Origin: Actinomycetales bacterium
GTDB lineage: Bacteria > Actinomycetota > Actinomycetes > Actinomycetales > Microbacteriaceae
DNA length: 6,957 nucleotides
Direction: 5' to 3'
Assembly (NCBI GenBank): GCA_015655255.1
Contig: JAATFJ010000248.1
Span: 1 to 6,957 of the forward strand
Part shown: positions 1-5,577 of the stretch, in pieces
Position numbering within the stretch: the stretch's first letter is position 1
Layout: each line of letters opens with the position of its first letter
Program-made: the position numbers and the translations under genes
The notes under the pieces: model-generated
What the model was told of the DNA's origin: nothing
Seen by the model: the letters and a program-made list of their open reading frames with translations, nothing else
Databases searched by the model: none

Positions 1-216
1 CAGTACTTCGGCCCCGCCGCGATCGTCAACGCGCACCGCTTCATCTTCGACTCCCGCGACGACAACGCCGCTGTCCGCCTCGACATCCTCAACGACAAGG
101 AGGGCGTGTGGCGGTGCCGCACAACCTTCAACTGCACCGAGGCCTGCCCCCGCGGCATCGAGGTCACGAAGGCCATTGCCGAGGTGAAACAGGCCGTGCT
201 CCGCGGGCGGCCGTAG
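1..216 (+). CDS. sdhB: Succinate dehydrogenase iron-sulfur subunit, C-terminal part (5' end outside window)
   Basis: This is the last 71 codons of SdhB, read in frame 1 to the TAG at 214-216. SdhB carries electrons from the flavin subunit SdhA through three Fe-S clusters to quinone at the inner face of the membrane (complex II, TCA cycle). The fragment shows the GPAAIVNAHRFIFDSRD block and then WRCRTTFNCTEACPRG. The cysteines at fragment residues 39 and 45 match the [3Fe-4S] ligands of the family (E. coli Cys206 and Cys212), and Cys49 before Pro matches the last [4Fe-4S] ligand (Cys216). The spacing C-x5-C-x3-CP is identical to E. coli. The tail VTKAIAEVKQAVLRGRP is the usual end of the protein, so the C terminus is complete. 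The fumarate reductase subunit FrdB is the only close alternative. An sdhCDA operon would be expected upstream, outside the window. Confidence 0.95.
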   Translation, partial: QYFGPAAIVNAHRFIFDSRDDNAAVRLDILNDKEGVWRCRTTFNCTEACPRGIEVTKAIAEVKQAVLRGRP

Positions 217-226
217 GGCGCCCCGG

Positions 227-254
227 GACGTCGGTCCCGCGACGCCGGTCCCGC
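227..254. repeat. 14-bp tandem duplication just after sdhB
   Basis: Two head-to-tail copies, 227-240 and 241-254, share 13 of 14 bases (the difference is T231 against C245). The unit is GACGYCGGTCCCGC. Each copy carries GTCCCG, which can pair with CGGGAC at 224-229; with the first copy this gives a 6-bp stem and a 4-base loop (224-239). No T-run follows, so a Rho-independent terminator for sdhB is not supported. Confidence 0.7.
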
Positions 255-264
255 GCGACGCCGT

Positions 265-331
265 ATCAGGCATTCACGCCGCATCAGGCAGTTCTCCCCA
301 AAATCCGCCTGATTCCGCGTGATCGCCTGAT
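265..331. repeat. Imperfect inverted repeat built from four ATCAGGC words
   Basis: ATCAGGC occurs at 265-271 and 283-289, and its reverse complement GCCTGAT at 307-313 and 325-331. Within each arm the two words start exactly 18 bases apart. The full arms (265-289 and 307-331) match at 21 of 25 positions when one is reverse-complemented, including a shared CACGC core, and are separated by 17 bases. The segment lies in the 219-bp gap between sdhB and the next gene. It could fold as a long hairpin after sdhB, act as a paired operator, or be a copy of a dispersed palindromic repeat. The sequence alone does not decide among these. Confidence 0.75.
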
Positions 332-435
332 TCCGAACGGTGCTTTGCGGTCGGCATCTCCTCGCGCGGGTCCATGCCAGGCGCGCAGCATGAGCGACTG
401 CGGCCGAACACAGCGGCCGCCCGCACGGTGAGGAT

Positions 436-825
436 GTGTCCGCGCGTTCCGTGATCTCCTTCGAGAGCCCTCTGGTGACGACGCTCCTCGGTGCGCTTCT
501 CGGTCTCTGCCTTCCGTCTCTCGTGCTGTTGATCCGGTGGGGGCAGATCATCCTGGTCACTCTGTCCGGCATGGACATGGTGTGTACTTCGGGGTTCCGG
601 TGCACGGTGGCGTTCGTCTACGCGAGCGTCTTCCGCTACGGATCGCTCACGGTCATCGTGATCGCCAAACTCGTGCTCGTCATCGCAACCGTGCAGTCCG
701 TGCGGCGGCGGGTCGCTCTGGAGACGTCCTCCGTCGCGCTCGTGACCAGGTCTGCTCTCGCCCTGAACATCGTGCTCGAGCTCGCACACTCCTTCCTGGT
801 CGACGCCGCTCGTTCGTCCACGTAG
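436..825 (+). CDS. Unrecognised small integral membrane protein
   Basis: I do not recognise this 129-residue protein. It is strongly hydrophobic, with likely membrane segments at about residues 11-33, 54-66, 70-87 and 99-121. Short basic stretches (Arg34, the RRR near 90-92, Arg105) lie between them. It contains three cysteines (25, 50, 56) and ends in a short Ser/Arg tail. Codons mostly end in G or C, as in the neighbours. The opposite strand also stays open, but it encodes an Arg/His/Asp-rich product typical of the shadow of a hydrophobic gene. The GTG start at 436 was chosen because its context GGTGAGGATGTGTCCG closely resembles that of the next gene. The hexamer at the leaderless -10 position is CACGGT rather than TAGGNT, so expression is uncertain. 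A later start is possible. It may be a lineage-specific orphan. Confidence 0.55.
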   Translation: MSARSVISFESPLVTTLLGALLGLCLPSLVLLIRWGQIILVTLSGMDMVCTSGFRCTVAFVYASVFRYGSLTVIVIAKLVLVIATVQSVRRRVALETSSVALVTRSALALNIVLELAHSFLVDAARSST

Positions 826-866
826 TCCGCGCCGCCGGCGAGACCGCCTGCGGCGACAGAGCGCCG

Positions 867-886
867 TGATGTGGAAAACAACATCA
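867..886. promoter_or_regulatory. Possible operator-like inverted repeat upstream of the BrkB-family gene
   Basis: TGATGT (867-872) and ACATCA (881-886) form perfect 6-base inverted arms around an 8-base A-rich spacer. This is the most A/T-rich patch in an otherwise G/C-rich gap. It lies about 65-85 bases upstream of the proposed start point of the gene at 953. An activator or repressor site is possible, but arms this short can arise by chance. Confidence 0.25.
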
Positions 887-940
887 GAGCGTCCGCGACG
901 ATCGAACGGGTATCGCACGCCCAGCCGACCGCGGCGCCGG

Positions 941-946
941 TAGGGT
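941..946 (+). promoter_or_regulatory. Leaderless promoter -10 hexamer (TAGGGT) for the BrkB-family gene
   Basis: TAGGGT begins 12 bases before the GTG at 953, so the hexamer occupies -12 to -7 if transcription starts on the first base of the start codon. No ribosome binding site at normal spacing is present, and no convincing -35 element is seen. The placement is identical for the genes at 1928, 2798 and 3829. Confidence 0.65.
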
Positions 947-952
947 GAGGAC

Positions 953-1918
953 GTGTCCGAGCGACCCCTGATCCGTGAGCGCTTCGAAGCGCCTATCGAG
1001 CGCGCCACGGCGCTGAAGGATCGCACGCTCGCCGCGTTCCCCGTGCGCGTGTGGCGCAACTTCTCCCTGCACAACGGGTTCCTGCTCTCGGCGGGCATGA
1101 GCTACTCCGTCCTCTTCGCCCTCTTCGCGCTCATCTACATCGCCTTCGCGGGCGCCGGACTCTGGTTGGGCGCGAGCGATGCGGCAATCGACGCGCTCAT
1201 CTCCGTGATGAACACCTATATCCCCAACATCATCGGCGACGCGGGGCTTACCGACCGCGACGGCGTCGTCTCCATCGCGCAGGATGCGACGGGCGTGCTC
1301 GGCATCACAGGCGCCATCGCCGTCGCCGCGGGAATCTGGACGGCCATCGGCGCGGTGACGTTCACCCGCCGCGCCGTGCGCGACATCTTCGGGCTCCCCT
1401 TCGACGTGCGCCGGTACTGGGTCCTCAAGGGACGGGATGCCTTCGGTGCCCTCATCTTCGGCGGTGCGATGCTGCTGGGCGCCTTGCTGAGCTGGATCGG
1501 CGTATGGGCACTGGAGCGGCTCTACGACTGGTTCGACTGGACGACGCGCTCCGCCCTGTTCACCCTCTCAGCCCGCGGGCTCTCCCTCCTCGCCGCGCTG
1601 CTGCTCGATGTGGGGGCGCTCGCGCTCCTCGTCCGCTTCCTCACCGGGACGATGATCCGCTGGCGCAGCATCTGGCCCGGAGCGATCCTCGGCGGCAGTG
1701 CGATGGTCGTGCTGCAGCTGAGCGCCGGACTGCTGCTCAGCCATGCGCCGTCGAACCCACTGCTCGCCTCGTTCGCCGTCATCGTGGGGCTCCTGCTGTG
1801 GTGCCGATGGATGGCCATCGTCGTTCTCCTCGCCTCCTCCTGGATCGCGGTGGCGGCCGAGGACCACCATCAGCCGGTGACCGATGCGACCGCCGTCAAT
1901 GTCGCAGGCTCCGCCTAG
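953..1918 (+). CDS. YihY/BrkB-family integral membrane protein
   Basis: This 321-residue protein belongs to the YihY/virulence factor BrkB family (once called ribonuclease BN), whose biochemical role is not settled. The family signature region is the first membrane segment, with LSAGMSYSVLFALFAL at about residues 45-60. Six likely membrane spans are visible: roughly 44-72, 113-137, 163-187, 207-230, 243-263 and 270-301. The N terminus (1-40) is charged and cytoplasmic-looking, and the tail after 302 is short and polar. The stretch WRSIWPGAILGGSAM (237-251) matches the conserved WRxxxPGA-type segment of the family. Length is normal. The GTG start follows a leaderless TAGGGT. The stop codon TAG is shared with the -10 hexamer of xthA, nine bases before its start. 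No link to tRNA processing should be inferred from the old RNase BN name. Confidence 0.9.
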   Translation: MSERPLIRERFEAPIERATALKDRTLAAFPVRVWRNFSLHNGFLLSAGMSYSVLFALFALIYIAFAGAGLWLGASDAAIDALISVMNTYIPNIIGDAGLTDRDGVVSIAQDATGVLGITGAIAVAAGIWTAIGAVTFTRRAVRDIFGLPFDVRRYWVLKGRDAFGALIFGGAMLLGALLSWIGVWALERLYDWFDWTTRSALFTLSARGLSLLAALLLDVGALALLVRFLTGTMIRWRSIWPGAILGGSAMVVLQLSAGLLLSHAPSNPLLASFAVIVGLLLWCRWMAIVVLLASSWIAVAAEDHHQPVTDATAVNVAGSA

Positions 1919-1921
1919 GCT
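1916..1921 (+). promoter_or_regulatory. Leaderless promoter -10 hexamer (TAGGCT) for xthA, overlapping a stop codon
   Basis: TAGGCT begins 12 bases before the ATG at 1928. Its first three bases are the TAG stop of the BrkB-family gene. GGGAG before the ATG ends only one base from the start codon, too close to serve as a normal ribosome binding site, which supports leaderless initiation. Confidence 0.65.
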
Positions 1922-1927
1922 GGGAGC

Positions 1928-2767
1928 ATGCCTCAGCTCCGCATCGCATCGGTCAACGTCAACGGCGTCCGCGCCGCCATGCGCAAGGGAATGGCGGGAT
2001 GGCTCGCTACCGCCGCGCCCGATATCGTCACGCTTCAGGAGGTACGGGCGCAGGATGAGCACCTCGCGGAGTTCTTCCCCGACTGGAACGTCGTGCACGA
2101 TCCAGCGACGGCGAAGGGCCGGGCGGGCGTCGCGATCCTCAGCCGCACCCCGGCGACGGCGGCCCGCACCGTCTTCGGTGCGGATGACTTCGACTCCGCG
2201 GGGCGCTGGCTCGAGGGCGATTTCCTCCTCGGCGACCTCCCCTTCACCGTCGTAAGCGCCTACGTGCACACCGGCGAGGTCGACACCCCCAAACAGGATG
2301 AGAAGTGGAAGTACCTCGATGCGTTCACGAAGCGCCTCGGGGAACTCAATTCCGCGGGGGCTCTCGCCCTCGTCACGGGCGACCTCAACGTCGGCCACCG
2401 GGAGCTGGACATCAAGAACTGGCGCGGCAACCGCAAGAACGCCGGGTTCCTCCCCCGCGAACGCGCCTACTTCGATCGCTTCTTCGGCGAGGCCGGTGCG
2501 ACAGTCACGGGCGTCGACGGGACGACGGGGCCCGGCCTCAGCTGGATCGACGTGGGGCGCCGCTTCCACGGCGAGATCGACGGCCCCTACACGTGGTGGT
2601 CGCAGCGCGGGCAGGCCTTCGACAACGACACGGGCTGGCGCATCGACTACCACATGGCCACCCCCGCCCTCGCCGAACGGGTCGTCGACTACCGCGTCGA
2701 CCGCGCCGCGTCCTACGCGGAGCGCTGGAGCGACCACGCGCCGGTCGTCGTCGACTACTCGTACTGA
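1928..2767 (+). CDS. xthA: Exodeoxyribonuclease III (AP endonuclease, EEP fold)
   Basis: This 279-residue protein is an ExoIII-type enzyme. It cleaves DNA at abasic sites and removes 3'-blocking groups or nucleotides during base-excision repair. Family residues can be matched to E. coli ExoIII: Asn10 in NVNG (E. coli Asn7), Glu38 in LQEVR (metal ligand Glu34), Tyr112 in SAYVHTGE (Tyr109), Asp152 and Asn154 in GDLNV (Asp151 and Asn153), Asp240 in WRIDYHM (Asp229), and Asp269-His270 in SDHAPV (Asp258-His259). The conserved NAGFLPRER and YTWWSQRG blocks are also present. Length is close to that of E. coli ExoIII (268 residues) and all catalytic positions are intact, so it should be active. It has its own leaderless promoter but is also close enough to its upstream neighbour (nine bases) for co-transcription. 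An exoA-like name is the only alternative label. Confidence 0.96.
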   Translation: MPQLRIASVNVNGVRAAMRKGMAGWLATAAPDIVTLQEVRAQDEHLAEFFPDWNVVHDPATAKGRAGVAILSRTPATAARTVFGADDFDSAGRWLEGDFLLGDLPFTVVSAYVHTGEVDTPKQDEKWKYLDAFTKRLGELNSAGALALVTGDLNVGHRELDIKNWRGNRKNAGFLPRERAYFDRFFGEAGATVTGVDGTTGPGLSWIDVGRRFHGEIDGPYTWWSQRGQAFDNDTGWRIDYHMATPALAERVVDYRVDRAASYAERWSDHAPVVVDYSY

Positions 2768-2785
2768 GCCCGCCACAGCCGGTCC

Positions 2786-2791
2786 TAGGAT
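2786..2791 (+). promoter_or_regulatory. Leaderless promoter -10 hexamer (TAGGAT) for trpS
   Basis: TAGGAT begins 12 bases before the GTG at 2798, in the 30-base gap after xthA. The GAGGG next to the start codon is too close to act as a standard ribosome binding site. No T-box, leader peptide or attenuator is visible in this short gap, so trpS regulation by those routes is unlikely here. Confidence 0.65.
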
Positions 2792-2797
2792 TGAGGG

Positions 2798-3805
2798 GTG
2801 ACCACGAAACCTCGCCTCTACTCCGGAATGCAACCGTCGGCCGACTCCCTCCAGATCGGCAACTACATCGGCGCGCTCCTGCAGTGGCGTGATCTCCAGG
2901 GAAGCTACGAGGCGTTCTTCTCCGTCGTCGATCTGCACGCCCTCACGGTTCCGCAGGATCCGGCCGAGCTGCGCACGAAGACCCGGCGCACCGCCGCGCA
3001 GTACATCGCCGCGGGCATCGAGCCGTCCCGCTCCACCCTCTACGTGCAGTCGCATGTGCGGGCGCACGCCGAGCTCGCCTGGATCCTCAGCACCATCACC
3101 GGCTTCGGCGAGGCCAGCCGGATGACGCAGTTCAAGGACAAGTCCGCACGCTTCGGCGCCGACGCGACCTCGGTGGGCCTGTTCACCTATCCCGTGCTCA
3201 TGGCCGCGGACATCCTGCTCTACCAGACCGACGTCGTCCCCGTCGGCGACGACCAGAAGCAGCATGTGGAGCTGACGCGCGACCTCGCAGAACGGTTAAA
3301 CTCGCGCTTCGGGGAGACGTTCGCCGTTCCGGTGCCGATCATCCAGAAGGACACCGCGCGCATCTTCGATCTGCAGAACCCCACCGCGAAGATGTCGAAG
3401 TCCGCCGAGAGCGACGCCGGCGTGCTGTGGCTCCTCGATGAGCCATCGAAGACCGCCAAGAAGGTCATGCGTGCCGTGACCGACAACGAGGGATCGGTCC
3501 ACTTCGACCGCGAGAAGAAGCCCGGCGTCTCCAACCTCCTCACGATCTACGCGGCGCTCACCGGACGCCAGGTGGCATCGATCGAGGACGAGTACGCAGG
3601 CCGCGGCTACGGCGACTTCAAGAAGGGGCTCGCCGACGTCATCGTCGCCGAGTTCGAACCCGTCCGTACGCGCGCGCTGGAACTCCTCGATGACACCGCA
3701 GAGCTCGACCGCATCCTCGCCGAGAACGCGGAGAAGGCCGATGCGACCGCCGACGCGACCCTCGCCCAGGTCTACGACCGCATCGGATTGCTCCGACGCC
3801 TGTAG
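2798..3805 (+). CDS. trpS: Tryptophanyl-tRNA synthetase
   Basis: This 335-residue class I synthetase charges tRNA-Trp using ATP and tryptophan in the cytoplasm. The ATP-binding HIGH-equivalent region is [16 protein letters not shown] (residues 12-27) and the second signature is KMSKS at 198-202. Other conserved blocks are VDLHALTV (44-51, with the His47 position retained), [13 protein letters not shown] (107-119), [14 protein letters not shown] (132-145), [16 protein letters not shown] (147-162) and [11 protein letters not shown] (241-251). Length and order match the usual bacterial TrpRS. One oddity is Gln19, where most TrpRS have His or Thr before the I/L-G-N of the signature. The rest of the active site looks intact, so I infer a functional housekeeping enzyme. 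Start is the GTG with a TAGGAT at leaderless spacing. Confidence 0.97.
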   Translation: MTTKPRLYSGMQPSADSLQIGNYIGALLQWRDLQGSYEAFFSVVDLHALTVPQDPAELRTKTRRTAAQYIAAGIEPSRSTLYVQSHVRAHAELAWILSTITGFGEASRMTQFKDKSARFGADATSVGLFTYPVLMAADILLYQTDVVPVGDDQKQHVELTRDLAERLNSRFGETFAVPVPIIQKDTARIFDLQNPTAKMSKSAESDAGVLWLLDEPSKTAKKVMRAVTDNEGSVHFDREKKPGVSNLLTIYAALTGRQVASIEDEYAGRGYGDFKKGLADVIVAEFEPVRTRALELLDDTAELDRILAENAEKADATADATLAQVYDRIGLLRRL

Positions 3806-3816
3806 CGGCGATCTTC

Positions 3817-3822
3817 TAGGAT
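3817..3822 (+). promoter_or_regulatory. Leaderless promoter -10 hexamer (TAGGAT) for the proline-rich membrane protein gene
   Basis: TAGGAT begins 12 bases before the GTG at 3829, in the 23-base gap after trpS. The G-run that follows ends next to the start codon and is not at ribosome-binding-site distance. This is the fourth consecutive gene with the same hexamer-to-start spacing. Confidence 0.65.
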
Positions 3823-3828
3823 GGGGGC

Positions 3829-4854
3829 GTGACCGATCAGCAGTTTCCTCCACCGCCCCCTCCCGCTGGATTCCCGAGCCCCGCTTCCCCCGATGCAACT
3901 CCCGCGTCGGCGGACCCGCTGACCGGCCCCGCTGACACTTCGTCGCCGTCGGCGTCGGCCGCGGAGAACGTCCCGGCACCCGCTACGGCCGAGCCGGTCG
4001 TTCCTGCCTCCGCCTCGGCCGTTCCCCACGCCGCAGTGCCCCCGGTCCCCGAGAATGCGGCTCCGGCCGCCCCGGTCCCCCCGGTTGCCGCCGCAGTGCC
4101 CCCGGTCCCCGAGACACAGGGAACGATCGCGCAGCCTCCCACGGAGGCCTACACCTTCCCCGAGGCCGTCTTCCCGCCGCCCGCCGCACCCGCGGCGCCG
4201 GAGATCCCCGCCGCACCGGAGGCCCCCTTCCCCGCTTCCGCCGCGGCGCCGGTCGGCTCCTCAGAGGCACCGGTTCCGGCGTACGGAGCCCCCGCCGAGG
4301 TGCCCGTCTACAGCGCGCCGGGGCCCACGTACGGCACCCCGGCGCCCGCCTATGGCGCCCCCGACTACGCCGCCGCAGGCAGCTACCCGACCCCTCCGGG
4401 TGCATACGATGCGCCTGTCGGCGGTTATCCCGCCGCGGCAGGCGGCTACGCACCGGCCGCCCCCGCGAAGAGGTCGCCGCTCATCGGCGTCATCGCTCTC
4501 CTCAGCGCACTCGTCGCCGCTATTGTCACGCCCATCATCGCGGGCATCGCGACCTTCCAGATCGGCGTCTCGGTTCCGGACATCGCCTACTACCTCGAAG
4601 AGGTGGAGTATTCGGGCCTCGGCTTCCTCGCCCCGGTCCGCGGCCAGGTCCTCGCGGCGGAGATCGCCTTCTGGGTCGGCACGGTCCTCGGCATCCTAGC
4701 GATCGTCCTCGGCATCGTCGCCATCGTCAAGCGCGCCGGACGCGGACTCGGGATCACCGCGCTCATCGTCGCCGTGATCGCGCCGATTATCTACTTCACG
4801 GTGCTCGGCATCGCCCTCGGCATCGGCGTCGCCTCGGCGACCCCCGGGTACTGA
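3829..4854 (+). CDS. Proline/alanine-rich membrane protein with DUF4190-like C-terminal domain
   Basis: This 341-residue protein has two parts. Residues 1-212 are a low-complexity, Pro/Ala/Val-rich region, probably disordered. It begins with FPPPPPPAGFP, contains two AVPPVPE units (69-75 and 89-95), and then a Tyr/Gly-rich stretch of YGAP, YGTP and YPTP-type repeats (about 152-207). Residues 213-341 are hydrophobic, with likely membrane spans at 216-244, 277-300 and 306-335. LGILAIVLGIVAIVKRAGRGLGITALIV resembles the DUF4190 pattern of actinobacterial membrane proteins. That domain has no assigned biochemical function. The probable topology is a long disordered N-terminal tail on a small membrane anchor, an arrangement common in this phylum. 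The gene is last in the plus-strand block and is followed by a strong terminator. It could also be classed with generic membrane-anchored Pro-rich proteins. Confidence 0.85.
   Translation: MTDQQFPPPPPPAGFPSPASPDATPASADPLTGPADTSSPSASAAENVPAPATAEPVVPASASAVPHAAVPPVPENAAPAAPVPPVAAAVPPVPETQGTIAQPPTEAYTFPEAVFPPPAAPAAPEIPAAPEAPFPASAAAPVGSSEAPVPAYGAPAEVPVYSAPGPTYGTPAPAYGAPDYAAAGSYPTPPGAYDAPVGGYPAAAGGYAPAAPAKRSPLIGVIALLSALVAAIVTPIIAGIATFQIGVSVPDIAYYLEEVEYSGLGFLAPVRGQVLAAEIAFWVGTVLGILAIVLGIVAIVKRAGRGLGITALIVAVIAPIIYFTVLGIALGIGVASATPGY
4029..4114. repeat. 26-bp exact direct repeat inside the Pro-rich coding region
   Basis: Bases 4029-4054 and 4089-4114 are identical over 26 positions and start 60 bases (20 codons) apart, so the reading frame is preserved. 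Each copy encodes the AAVPPVPE unit. The identity includes third codon positions, which points to a recent internal duplication rather than only selection for Pro/Ala content. Confidence 0.85.
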
Positions 4855-4869
4855 GCCGCAACACGCACA

Positions 4870-4905
4870 GGAGGGTGGGACGATAAGACGCCCCACCCTC
4901 CTTTT
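4870..4905 (+). terminator. Rho-independent terminator between convergent genes
   Basis: GGAGGGTGGG (4870-4879) pairs perfectly with CCCACCCTCC (4892-4901), giving a 10-bp stem and a 12-base loop, followed directly by TTTT (4902-4905). It lies 16 bases after the stop of the plus-strand gene ending at 4854. It is only 16 bases from the 3' end of the converging pth gene, so the hairpin may also stop minus-strand transcription, although no T-run follows on that side. Confidence 0.85.
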
Positions 4906-4920
4906 CTGTGCACGCCCGCG

Positions 4921-5502
4921 TCAGCGCGGCGCGTGATGCTTCTGCTGCGCGGCGACGAGCCCGTCGCCGACGAGCATCTCCACCGCGTCCGCCGCGTCAG
5001 CGACGAGGATCGGCAGCGTCTCTCGTTCTTTCGCACCGAAGGAGGACAGCACCCAGTCAGCAGGGTCCTGCCGCCCCGGCGGCCGACCGATCCCCACGCG
5101 CACGCGCGGGAACTCCGGAGTCCCCAGCGCACGCGCCACATCGCGGACCCCGTTATGCCCGCCATGCCCGCCGCCGACCTTGAGCTTGATGCTGTCGAAG
5201 GGGATGTCGAGTTCGTCGTGCACGACGACGACCCGCTCGGGCGGCACCGAGTAGAAGCGGCTCAGCGCCGCGACCGGCATGCCCGAGACGTTCATGAACG
5301 AGTTCGGCTTGGCGAGCACGAGCTTCGCCGCCCCCGGCCGCAACCAGGTCTCCACGACCCGAGCGCCGCTCTTGTGCTCGCGGAAGCTCTCCCCCCGGGT
5401 GTCGGCGAGTTCATCCACGACGAGCTGACCGATGTTGTGCCGGGTGCTCGCGTAACGGAGGCCGGGATTACCCAGCCCCACGATGAGCCAGGTGTCCGCC
5501 AT
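4921..5502 (-). CDS. pth: Peptidyl-tRNA hydrolase
   Basis: This 193-residue cytoplasmic enzyme cleaves the ester bond of peptidyl-tRNAs released from stalled ribosomes and so recycles tRNA. Family motifs are in order: GLGNPG at 9-14, RHNIG with catalytic His22 (E. coli His20), KPNSFMNVSG at 65-74 with Asn71 (Asn68), HDELDIP with Asp96 (Asp93), GGGHGGHNG with Asn117 (Asn114), and FPRVRVGIGRP at 131-141. All catalytic and tRNA-binding positions are present and the length is typical. The ATG start at 5502 is preceded on the minus strand by AGAGGA (5508-5513) at good spacing, so this gene uses a ribosome binding site, unlike the leaderless genes on the other strand. It lies 75 bases downstream of rplY in the same direction, an arrangement common in bacteria, with a hairpin between them. 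Confidence 0.97.
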   Translation of the reverse strand: MADTWLIVGLGNPGLRYASTRHNIGQLVVDELADTRGESFREHKSGARVVETWLRPGAAKLVLAKPNSFMNVSGMPVAALSRFYSVPPERVVVVHDELDIPFDSIKLKVGGGHGGHNGVRDVARALGTPEFPRVRVGIGRPPGRQDPADWVLSSFGAKERETLPILVADAADAVEMLVGDGLVAAQQKHHAPR

Positions 5503-5531
5503 CGTCGTCCTCTCACACCGCCTCGGAATAC

Positions 5532-5568
5532 GACGGAGGGGACGCGAACTCGCCGCGCCCCCTCCGTC
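5532..5568 (-). terminator. Strong hairpin between rplY and pth (terminator or attenuator-like)
   Basis: GACGGAGGGG (5532-5541) pairs perfectly with CCCCTCCGTC (5559-5568). After one mismatch, CGC (5543-5545) pairs with GCG (5555-5557), leaving a 9-base loop. It starts 10 bases after the rplY stop codon on the minus strand. No T-run follows the stem in that direction, so it is not a canonical intrinsic terminator. It could reduce read-through into pth, protect the rplY mRNA 3' end, or mark an RNA processing point. Confidence 0.5.
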
Positions 5569-5577
5569 CGATCAGGC

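Noticed and set aside
224..239. Hairpin CGGGAC/GTCCCG after sdhB as an intrinsic terminator
   Set aside because: The stem is only 6 bp with no T-run after it, so it does not meet the usual criteria.
273..289. Reverse complement resembles the head of an enterobacterial REP element (GCCTGATGCGGCGTGAA)
   Set aside because: The match is short and from memory, the second half is arranged differently from a REP hairpin, and no transposase or other sign of transfer is present. I treat it as chance resemblance.
274..1098. Minus-strand open frame (274 codons) opposite the small membrane protein gene
   Set aside because: It is Arg/His/Asp-rich, the typical antisense image of a hydrophobic gene, and it overlaps the start of the BrkB-family gene.
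1051..2058. Plus-strand open frame (335 codons) in another frame over the BrkB-family gene and xthA
   Set aside because: It is an Arg/Pro/His-rich frame-shifted shadow that crosses the boundary of two recognised genes.
1568..3265. Long minus-strand open frame (565 codons) opposite the BrkB-family gene, xthA and trpS
   Set aside because: It spans three well-identified plus-strand genes, its product is Arg/Asp/Glu/Val-rich with no recognisable motif, and such shadows are expected at high G/C.
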